Source of the DNA: DASQHM01 sp035632095 | GTDB lineage: Bacteria; Pseudomonadota; Alphaproteobacteria; Ferrovibrionales; Ferrovibrionaceae | NCBI GenBank assembly: GCA_035632095.1 | Contig: DASQHM010000136.1 | Location: forward strand, 1-12,758 | Direction: 5' to 3' | DNA length: 12,758 nt | In this document: positions 7,458 through 12,758 of the stretch, piece by piece | How positions within the stretch are numbered: position 1 is the stretch's first letter | How the letters are laid out: every line of letters begins with the position of its first letter | Program-made: the position numbers and the translations under genes | Notes under the pieces: generated by a model | Database searches by the model: none | Seen by the model: only the letters and a program-made list of their open reading frames with translations | What the model was told of the DNA's origin: nothing

Positions 7458-8072
7458 TCAGGCCGCGGCGCTCGGCCTCGCCTTCATGCGCCCATACCAG
7501 GCGTTCAAGTTTTTCAGCGCCGGATCGAGCGGCTGCTTGACGGTGTGGCCGAACTCGATGAACGCGAAGAGCAGGATGTCGGCGAGCGTGAGCCGCGAGC
7601 CCACCACGAATTCCTTGCCTTCCATCAATTTGTCGAGCCAGACGAGCTTGTCCTTCGCCGTCGCCTTCAATCCCTCCGCCGCCTCGGGGATGATGCGGAT
7701 GCGGTTCTGGAACAGCTTCGCGCCTTCGGCAAAGCGGAATCCATTGGCCATGGGCTCGACGATGTTCAGGTCGATGCGCCGCGTCCACATGTGGGTCTCC
7801 GCCCGCTCCTTGGCGGTCGATCCGATCAGCGACGGGCCGGTCTTGTGCGTGTCGTCCAGGTATTCGCAAATCGCCGTCACCTCGGCCAGCACGGTGCCGT
7901 CGTCGAGTTCGAGACACGGCAACTGGCCGGACGGATTCCTCGACAAATAGGGCTCGCGGCGATTTTCGCCGCCCATCAGATCGACCTTCACCAGGGGAAT
8001 CTCGATGCCCTTCTCTTTCATGAACATGCGGACGACCTTCGGGTTCGGCCCGATGGAATTGTAGAGCTTCAT
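7458..8072 (-). CDS. Glutathione S-transferase family protein
   Basis: This 204-residue cytoplasmic protein has the two GST domains. The thioredoxin-like N-terminal domain (1-75) contains the cis-proline in QLPCLELDDG (Pro52) and, in place of the usual Glu-Ser glutathione-contact pair, Glu64-Val65 in LAEVTAICEYLDD. The all-helical C-terminal domain has the folding motif LTLADILLFAFIEF near 160-173. Tyr4, Ser6 and Asn10 lie near the N-terminus where the catalytic residue sits, but which one acts is not clear. The ATG at 8072 follows an AGGAGAGG ribosome site, so the start is firm. It is convergent with the nucleoside hydrolase and divergent from thuA. It probably conjugates or reduces electrophiles with glutathione; the class and substrate cannot be assigned. 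Confidence 0.9.
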   Translation of the reverse strand: MKLYNSIGPNPKVVRMFMKEKGIEIPLVKVDLMGGENRREPYLSRNPSGQLPCLELDDGTVLAEVTAICEYLDDTHKTGPSLIGSTAKERAETHMWTRRIDLNIVEPMANGFRFAEGAKLFQNRIRIIPEAAEGLKATAKDKLVWLDKLMEGKEFVVGSRLTLADILLFAFIEFGHTVKQPLDPALKNLNAWYGRMKARPSAAA

Positions 8073-8150
8073 GTGACGATCCTCTCCTGAGCTGACTGCC
8101 TGACCTTAGTGCATGACGGCGGCCCGTTGCACGACTTTTTGTCCAAGCGC

Positions 8151-8963
8151 ATGCTGGCGAGCATGCGCAATATCCGTCGGATGCAAGTGCTTGTTGCAGT
8201 CGCGGCGCTCTCGCTGATCGCCGCGAGCTGCACCTTGGATGCCGACGAAAGCGCATTTTCGGTTTTGGTGTTCAGCAAAACCGCCGGTTACCGTCACGAA
8301 TCGATCGAGGCCGGCATTGCGGCCATTCGCACGCTCGGCGTCGATTCCGGTTTCAAGGTCGATGCGAGCGAGGACGCGACGCGTTTCACGAACGCGTCAT
8401 TGGCCGGTTACCGCGTGGTGGTCTTCCTTAACACCACCGGCACGATCCTGGATGCCGAACAACGCCGGGCGCTCCAGACCTTCATCGAAAGCGGCGGCGG
8501 ATTCGTCGGCGTCCACGCGGCGAGCGACACCGAATATGATTGGCCGTGGTACGGCCAACTGGTCGGCGCCTATTTCAAAAGCCATCCGGACATCCAGAGA
8601 GCGCGCATCCGCGTGATCGACCGCATCCATCCCTCGACCCGGTCGCTTCCGAGAACCTGGCCGCGAACCGACGAGTGGTACAACTTTCGTCAATCGCCGG
8701 CGGCTTCCGTGCGTGTGCTCGCGACGCTCGACGAGGCGAGCTATCGGGGCGGCGACATGGGCGTGGATCATCCCATCGCGTGGTGCCGGGAATTCGATGG
8801 CGGACGCGCCTGGTACACGGCCCTGGGTCACACGGTCGCGAGCTATGGGGAGCCGCTTTTTCGGCAGCATCTGCTCGGCGGCATCTTGTGGGCCGCAGGG
8901 CGCGAGGCAGCCGGCAACGCCAGAGTCAATGTGACGGGAAGCCTTACCAGCCCTTCCAGATGA
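8151..8963 (+). CDS. Exported ThuA domain-containing protein
   Basis: This 270-residue protein has an N-terminal signal sequence (about 1-27, Arg-rich then VLVAVAALSLIAASC) and a full ThuA-like domain with the class I glutamine-amidotransferase-like fold. Conserved segments include SKTAGYRHESIEAG (42-55), GGGFVGVHAASDTEYDWPW (115-133), HPST (160-163), DEWYNF (174-179), MGVDHPIAWC (203-212) and GGRAWYTALGHT (217-228). Cys27 could be a weak lipobox cysteine, making it a lipoprotein; simple secretion is the alternative. Rhizobial ThuA acts in trehalose/3-ketosugar use, so a role in modified-sugar turnover is possible, but here in the periplasm. Start choice is uncertain: GTG 8109, ATG 8151, ATG 8163 and ATG 8181 all lack good ribosome sites; 8151 or 8163 gives the best signal peptide. 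The tail overlaps the next gene on the other strand. Confidence 0.87.
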   Translation: MLASMRNIRRMQVLVAVAALSLIAASCTLDADESAFSVLVFSKTAGYRHESIEAGIAAIRTLGVDSGFKVDASEDATRFTNASLAGYRVVVFLNTTGTILDAEQRRALQTFIESGGGFVGVHAASDTEYDWPWYGQLVGAYFKSHPDIQRARIRVIDRIHPSTRSLPRTWPRTDEWYNFRQSPAASVRVLATLDEASYRGGDMGVDHPIAWCREFDGGRAWYTALGHTVASYGEPLFRQHLLGGILWAAGREAAGNARVNVTGSLTSPSR

Positions 8964-9087
8964 CGCGCTGTTCCACCGTCTCCGGCTCGTGCTTGAAGAT
9001 GTTGGTCCTGTACGGAAAGGCATGCAGCAGCGCCAGTAGCAGAACCAGGATGCCGACACCGGCGATCGATTTGATGATCGCACCCAT
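8944..9087 (-). CDS. Small single-pass membrane protein (47 residues)
   Basis: The protein has one strongly hydrophobic helix (about residues 3-24, ending LVLLLALLHAF) followed by a short charged tail (about 25-47) ending VIWKGW. The ATG at 9085-9087 is preceded by GAGGA with five bases between, so this start is favoured over the in-frame ATG at 9159, which would add 24 unlike residues. The last 20 bases overlap the end of thuA in tail-to-tail orientation. I do not recognise a family. The ribosome site, the clean membrane segment and the conserved-looking aromatic tail argue that it is real; small proteins of this shape often attach to larger membrane complexes, but nothing here says which. 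Confidence 0.65.
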   Translation of the reverse strand: MGAIIKSIAGVGILVLLLALLHAFPYRTNIFKHEPETVEQRVIWKGW

Positions 9088-9145
9088 GATGGTCCTCGCC
9101 GTCCACTTTTCCGCGCGGTAGGCCGGGGGTGGCCCGCGCATGAGA

Positions 9146-9233
9146 ACAATTGTGTGCATTAAGGCTTAAAGGAGCGTATACGCGGACGGCTTTCGGCAAA
9201 CTTGTCCCGGATTTGTCACGTTAGGCCATATGG
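9146..9233. promoter_or_regulatory. Cluster of four short palindromes in a divergent promoter region
   Basis: In the gap between the small membrane protein (minus) and the AsmA-like gene (plus) four perfect palindromes lie within 88 bases: ACAATTGT (9146-9153), TTAAGGCTTAA (9159-9169), GCGTATACGC (9174-9183) and CCATATGG (9226-9233). The stretch is AT-richer than its surroundings, as promoters in GC-rich genomes tend to be. No clear -35/-10 pair was found. Regulatory function is inferred. Confidence 0.3.
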
Positions 9234-9327
9234 TTAAGGGCCAAGCGGGGCCAATTGACCGGTTCCGCGCCGAGTGCCACGCTCGACCGCAAAGGCAGGC
9301 TAGTGCCGCCGTTGCAGGGAGCCGGAC

Positions 9328-10119
9328 ATGATCAAGAAAATCGCCATCGGCGTCGTCGCGCTCATCATCGTGGTCGGCGTCGCCGTGTATTTCCTGTTCT
9401 CGAACCTGGATTCGATCGTCAAGGCCGCGGTCGAGAAATACGGCACCGCCGCCACTCAGGCCGACGTGCGCCTCGATAAGGTTAAGCTTTCGATCACCTC
9501 GGGCGAAGGCATGCTGAGCGGCTTGAGCGTCGGCAACCCGAAAGGCTTCGCCACGCCGCATTCCTTCGTGCTCGGATCCATCGACGTGAAGCTCGATACC
9601 AGCTCGGTCACCGGCAGCGGGCCCATCGTCATCAAGGAAGTGAACATCGAGAAGCCGCAGGTGACCTACGAGCGGAACGAAAGCACTAGCAACCTCGAAA
9701 CCATCCAGAAGAACGCCATGGCCTATGGCGGAATGTCGGGCGGCGCCCAGGCCGGCAAGACAGGCGGCAGTCAGCCGACCCCCGCATCGACCGGCGGCAG
9801 CGATCAGGGCAGCCGCAAGTTCGTGATCAACGATCTTTACGTGCGCGACGGCCAGGTCGCCGTCAGCAGCACGCTGCTGCAGGGCAAGACGCTGTCTTCG
9901 GGCCTGCCGACGATCCATCTGACCAACATCGGCAAGGACAAAGGCGGCGCGACGCCGGCGGAAATCGCCCAGCAGGTGATCGGCGCCATCAGCAACGCGG
10001 CGGCAAAGGTCGGCAGCGCCGACCTGGAGAAGGCGGTGAAGGGCATGGTCGGCGACAAGCTCAAAGGCGTCGCGCCCTCGGACCTCGGCGACAAGGCCAA
10101 GAGCCTGCTCGGCAAGTAG
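9328..10119 (+). CDS. Membrane-anchored AsmA-like protein
   Basis: This 263-residue protein has a single N-terminal membrane anchor (about 4-26) and a periplasmic part resembling short AsmA-family proteins. AsmA-like features are the residues after the anchor (VEKYGTAATQADVRLDKVKL, about 35-54), the SGLSVGNPKGF strand-turn (64-74) and VIKEVNIEKPQVTYERN (101-117). A Gly/Ser/Ala-rich linker (about 133-160) leads to a second strand-rich piece (KFVINDLYVRDGQVAVS, 164-180), and the tail (about 209-263) is rich in Lys, Ala and Gly and probably helical. Large AsmA-type proteins help carry lipids to the outer membrane; this one is much smaller and lacks most of the repeats, so its role is open. The ATG has GGGAG seven bases upstream. 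It stands alone on the plus strand, convergent with the crotonase gene. Confidence 0.72.
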   Translation: MIKKIAIGVVALIIVVGVAVYFLFSNLDSIVKAAVEKYGTAATQADVRLDKVKLSITSGEGMLSGLSVGNPKGFATPHSFVLGSIDVKLDTSSVTGSGPIVIKEVNIEKPQVTYERNESTSNLETIQKNAMAYGGMSGGAQAGKTGGSQPTPASTGGSDQGSRKFVINDLYVRDGQVAVSSTLLQGKTLSSGLPTIHLTNIGKDKGGATPAEIAQQVIGAISNAAAKVGSADLEKAVKGMVGDKLKGVAPSDLGDKAKSLLGK

Positions 10120-10136
10120 CCGCACCGGGCGGCGCG

Positions 10137-10994
10137 CTACTGCGGTTTGTTCATGGGCCGGTCGGCGGTCCAGTCGTAGGTGCCGCGGTCGCGCTCCTGC
10201 ACAGCCTGCTTCCAGCCGACGGTTTCCGCGCGGCGGCGGAACGCCATGCCCTCCGGCGAGTGCCGCGTGATGCCGTCGAAGATCGTCGCCAGCATCTGCG
10301 TCGTCTTCAGGCCCATGTTCTCCAGCGCCTGGTTGATCATCAGCTTCTGCATCATCAGCTGGTTCTGCGGCACGCCGGCCATGCGCTCCGCCAGCGCGTC
10401 GACCTCCGCGTCCAGCCGGTCTCCCGGCACCGCCATGAGCGCGAGGCCGAGCCGCGCGGCTTCCCTGCCGTCGATCTTGTCGCCGGTGAAGAGCATGCGC
10501 TTCGCCTTCTCCGGGCCGAGGCGATAGACCCACATGGCGGTGGTCGGGCAGCCCCAGACCCGCGCCGGCATGTAGCCGATCTTGGCGTCTTCGGCCATGA
10601 CGATCAGGTCGCAGCAGAGCGCGATGTCGCTGCCGCCGCCGACCGCGTAGCCCTGCACCTTGCAGATCACCGGCTTGTACGAGCGCCAGAGGCTCATGAA
10701 GTGCTCGGTGTTCCGCATCATGAAGGCGTAGTCCTTCATGGGGTCCCAGGGCATCGTCTGGTGCGCGTCGTTCGGTCCGGCCTGCTCGGCGTAGCGCGTC
10801 AGGTCATAGCCGGCGCAGAACGCGGGGCCTTTGCCGGCGAGCACGATGACATGCACGTCGGCATCCTGGTTGGCGCGTTCCACCGCGGCCGACAACTCGC
10901 CCGGCACGGCGTGGTTGATGGCGTTCATCACATCGGGCCGGTTCAGGGTGATGCGGGCGATGCGCCCGTCGCGCTCGTAGAGAACGGTCGGCAT
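10137..10994 (-). CDS. Enoyl-CoA hydratase/isomerase (crotonase) family protein
   Basis: This 285-residue protein has the crotonase fold. The first oxyanion-hole segment is GKGPAFCAGYDLTRYAE (54-70) and the second is VQGYAVGGGSDIALCCD (113-129). Where rat enoyl-CoA hydratase has Glu144 there is Asp123, and where it has Glu164 there is Ala144 in YMPARVWG, so ordinary hydratase chemistry is doubtful. CoA binding looks intact. The C-terminal region (about 160-285) is longer than the minimum and includes RHSPEGMAFRRRAETVGWK. The ATG at 10994 has GGAGG four bases upstream; in-frame ATGs at 11009 and 11036 are less well placed. It is convergent with the AsmA-like gene (17 bases between stops). It acts on an acyl-CoA of unknown identity; isomerase, racemase or hydrolase activity are options within this superfamily. 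Confidence 0.9.
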   Translation of the reverse strand: MPTVLYERDGRIARITLNRPDVMNAINHAVPGELSAAVERANQDADVHVIVLAGKGPAFCAGYDLTRYAEQAGPNDAHQTMPWDPMKDYAFMMRNTEHFMSLWRSYKPVICKVQGYAVGGGSDIALCCDLIVMAEDAKIGYMPARVWGCPTTAMWVYRLGPEKAKRMLFTGDKIDGREAARLGLALMAVPGDRLDAEVDALAERMAGVPQNQLMMQKLMINQALENMGLKTTQMLATIFDGITRHSPEGMAFRRRAETVGWKQAVQERDRGTYDWTADRPMNKPQ

Positions 10995-11041
10995 GGTTCC
11001 TCCGTGCATGTGCGTTGCGAAGGAGGAGTATGGCACCCACG

Positions 11042-11068
11042 AAAAAACCGGCGCAACGACCGCGCCGG
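11042..11068 (-). terminator. Intrinsic terminator after the proline-rich exported protein gene
   Basis: Read on the minus strand, CCGGCGC (11068-11062) pairs perfectly with GCGCCGG (11054-11048) around a 7-base loop and is followed by six T (11047-11042). It lies 29 bases past the stop of the gene at 11097-11858 and should end that transcript before the crotonase gene, which must then have its own promoter in the remaining 47 bases or within the terminator itself. Confidence 0.85.
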
Positions 11069-11096
11069 GCCGTTGCCCGGCGGGCGAGGCGAGCGT

Positions 11097-11858
11097 TCAG
11101 CGCTTCTTGATGTAGGTCGGGGTTTCGCCGCCGGGAACGCGCGAGGTCATTTCGACGATCAGCTCGCCGGTGGTCGCGGTGCGATAGCACATATAGTTCG
11201 CATCGTAGGTGCGAAGAATATCGTCGGCGCTCGGATCGGCGAAATGGGTAAGCACCGTGTATTTGGCGTGCACCGGCGAGGCTTGCACCGTATGTCCGAC
11301 GCCATTGTTGTCGTTGGCGTAGGTGGCCGTGTACGACTGCGGGCCGGAAATCTGGATGGTTTGGAAATTGACGGTGATGGTCTGGTCAGCGCCCGCCGGC
11401 GGATAGTTGGCGCGGATCGCCTGCATGCAGGCTTGCGCGCTGACCGGCACTTTGCCGGGCGGCGCCGTGTTCGAGCCGACAGCCGGCGGTGCCGCGGGCG
11501 GCGGCAAGGCACCTTTCTGGTCTTGAGGCGCCGGGGGAGCCGGCTGGGGGGGAGCTGGCGCCGCCGGAGCCGGCGCTGCGCCGCCGCCGACGACGGTCAC
11601 CTTTGACACCAGGCTGTCGTACCAGACGCCCACGTTCGGGAAGGCCGGGCTCATGCTGTCCAGATGCACCTTGACCATAGTGCCGCCGTCGGTCAGCGCC
11701 TGGCCGATCTCGATCACGGTGCCGGATGATCGCGTGCTGCCGACCATGACGCGGTCGCCCACCTGGAAGTCGGCGGCATTTGCGTTGCCCGGCACGGTCA
11801 CCGAGACGAACGAAGCCAGCGCGATCCAGATCGCCGCAGCTTTCATCGACATGCGCAT
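11097..11858 (-). CDS. Exported two-domain protein with proline-rich linker, unknown function
   Basis: This 253-residue protein has a signal peptide (about 1-28 or 29, cleavage near NANA). A small strand-rich domain follows (about 30-91), starting FQVGDRVMVGSTRSSGTVIE and ending WYDSLVSKVTVV, like SH3/Tudor-type barrels that read GxVxxI. Next is an Ala/Pro linker (about 92-137) and a C-terminal domain (about 138-253) with two cysteines, Cys144 and Cys224, which could form a disulphide in the periplasm. I do not recognise the C-terminal domain. The ATG at 11858 has GGAGG six bases upstream and is preferred to the ATGs at 11876 and 11873. A strong terminator follows, so it is probably transcribed alone. 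The domain layout suggests a protein that binds something in the cell envelope; this is inference. Confidence 0.78.
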   Translation of the reverse strand: MRMSMKAAAIWIALASFVSVTVPGNANAADFQVGDRVMVGSTRSSGTVIEIGQALTDGGTMVKVHLDSMSPAFPNVGVWYDSLVSKVTVVGGGAAPAPAAPAPPQPAPPAPQDQKGALPPPAAPPAVGSNTAPPGKVPVSAQACMQAIRANYPPAGADQTITVNFQTIQISGPQSYTATYANDNNGVGHTVQASPVHAKYTVLTHFADPSADDILRTYDANYMCYRTATTGELIVEMTSRVPGGETPTYIKKR

Positions 11859-11986
11859 GGCTTTCCTCCGCATCACCGCCTGAATTTCTAAAGGCGAATG
11901 CGGCAGAGCACTACAAGCGTGTTGCGCACCAATACTTGCAACTCCGCGATGTACGCGGGCGCGATGCCGGTCTCAGATTGCGCCGC

Positions 11987-12758
11987 TCATTCGACCACTT
12001 CGTCGGCGCTCACCAGCAGCGCCGGCGGAACCTCGATGCCGATGGATTTGGCCGTCTTCAGGTTCAGCGCAAAGTAAAACAGCGTCGGCTGCTCGAACGG
12101 CAGTTCCGCCGGGCGCGTGCCCTTGAGGACCCGATCGACCAGGGCTCCTACCCGGTCGAAGCTTTCATCCTGGTTGGGGCCATAGGACATCAAGCCGCCG
12201 TCGCGCACCAGGGATTCGAATTCGTAGATCGCCGGCAGCCGATGCTTTGCCGCGTAGTCGAAAACCCGCTTCCGGTTGAGCGTCGTGAGCACATCCGAGA
12301 CCATGAGAATGGCGTCCGGCATGTTTTGATCCATCGCCCCGAACGCCTGGTCGAAATCGTCGGGCTCGCGAACGCCGAGCGGCACGACGCTGACGCCGAG
12401 CGACTGCGCTCCCGCCTCCGAAGCCTTGTAGCGCAGCGTCATGCCGAGGTCGTCGGCGTTCCAAAGCACGGCAACCCGCTTCAGGTTGGGCGCCATCCGC
12501 TTGAGCAGTTCCAGCCGCTTCGGCGTCACTTGCACCGACACGTCGGATATCCCCGTGATCGTTCCGCCGGGCCGCGCCAAACTTTCGACCAGTCCGGTGC
12601 CGACCGGATCGCCAGCGAAGATCGCCACCGTCGGAATATTGCCCGCCTGCTTGGCGGCGACGGCAGGCGGATAGCCGAACGTCACCAAGACGTCGATCTT
12701 GGCCGCCACGAGTTCGTCGATGAGTTGCGGCAGTTTCTCGACGTGCCCTGCCGCGCCG
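11987..12758 (-). CDS. ABC transporter substrate-binding protein (PF04392/TrpX-like), partial (N-terminus beyond window)
   Basis: The C-terminal 257 residues are visible; the frame stays open to the right edge, so the signal peptide is outside. The visible part fits the two-lobed periplasmic binding proteins of the ABC_sub_bind (PF04392) type: KLPQLIDELVAAKIDVLVTF early on, then TVAIFAGDPVGTGLVESLAR, PGGTITGIS, KRLELLKRMAPNLKRVAVLW, a second lobe around DAILMVSDVLTTLNRKRVFD and LPAIYEFESLVRDGGLMSYG, and a C-terminal LKTAKSIGIEVPPALLVSAD. The last of these is very typical of the family. It is unlike the LivK-type binding protein expected for the livHMG operon at the other end of the window, so the two are probably unrelated. 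Relatives are often orphans or sit beside a permease and ATPase; partners may lie to the right. The ligand is unknown. Confidence 0.93.
   Translation of the reverse strand, partial: GAAGHVEKLPQLIDELVAAKIDVLVTFGYPPAVAAKQAGNIPTVAIFAGDPVGTGLVESLARPGGTITGISDVSVQVTPKRLELLKRMAPNLKRVAVLWNADDLGMTLRYKASEAGAQSLGVSVVPLGVREPDDFDQAFGAMDQNMPDAILMVSDVLTTLNRKRVFDYAAKHRLPAIYEFESLVRDGGLMSYGPNQDESFDRVGALVDRVLKGTRPAELPFEQPTLFYFALNLKTAKSIGIEVPPALLVSADEVVE

Noticed and set aside
9256..9284. TTGACC as a possible -35 box for the AsmA-like gene
   Set aside because: The hexamer 17 bases downstream (CACGCT) does not resemble a -10 box.
10115..10141. 6-bp inverted repeat AGTAGC/GCTACT between the convergent AsmA-like and crotonase genes
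   Set aside because: It arises largely because both genes end in TAG; the loop is 15 bases and there is no T-run on either side.
9166..10533. 455-codon minus-strand frame across the AsmA-like and crotonase genes
   Set aside because: It overlaps two supported genes in other frames and shows only low-complexity Arg/His/Ala-rich sequence.
1..12758. Search for CRISPR arrays, tRNA/rRNA genes, transposases, integrases, att sites, toxin-antitoxin or defence genes
   Set aside because: None was seen on either strand; the coding content is metabolic, transport and envelope genes with uniform base composition by eye.

Overview
The window looks like ordinary chromosomal DNA from a high-GC Gram-negative bacterium, most likely an alphaproteobacterium. 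This is inferred from the high GC, short intergenic gaps, clear Shine-Dalgarno sites, a LivHMG-type ABC transporter and an orphan PF04392-type substrate-binding protein; no species-level marker is present. Fifteen protein genes are supported, two of them cut by the window edges. I saw no RNA gene, CRISPR array, insertion sequence or prophage signal, and no gene-free stretch over 300 bases.

Region 1 (1-2170, minus strand) is a branched-chain amino acid/amide-type ABC transporter operon. It runs livH, livM, livG, each joined to the next by an ATGA overlap; livG is cut at base 1. Its TTG-started first gene faces away from region 2 across a 225-bp gap (2171-2395) that holds a 21-bp inverted repeat.

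Region 2 (2396-4840, plus strand) is a tight three-gene operon: a two-domain VOC/extradiol-dioxygenase-like enzyme, a DUF4202 protein that probably starts at CTG inside a CTGA overlap, and a 3-hydroxyacyl-CoA dehydrogenase-family protein with an unusual cofactor pocket and a shortened N-terminal domain. Together with the divergent transporter it could be a small uptake-and-degradation locus, perhaps for an aromatic or other ring/acyl compound. The substrate is unknown.

Region 3 (4921-9087) holds unlinked single genes: a polytopic GT-C-like membrane protein, a nucleoside hydrolase, a glutathione S-transferase (minus), an exported ThuA-domain protein, and a 47-residue single-pass membrane protein (minus) whose 3' end overlaps thuA tail to tail.

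Region 4 (9328-12758) holds a membrane-anchored AsmA-like protein, a crotonase-family protein (minus) lacking one canonical catalytic glutamate, an exported protein with a proline-rich linker (minus) followed by a clear intrinsic terminator, and the C-terminal part of an ABC substrate-binding protein (minus).

No defence or mobile system is evident. The best leads are the VOC-DUF4202-dehydrogenase operon, the atypical dehydrogenase, the small membrane protein and the two-domain exported protein.
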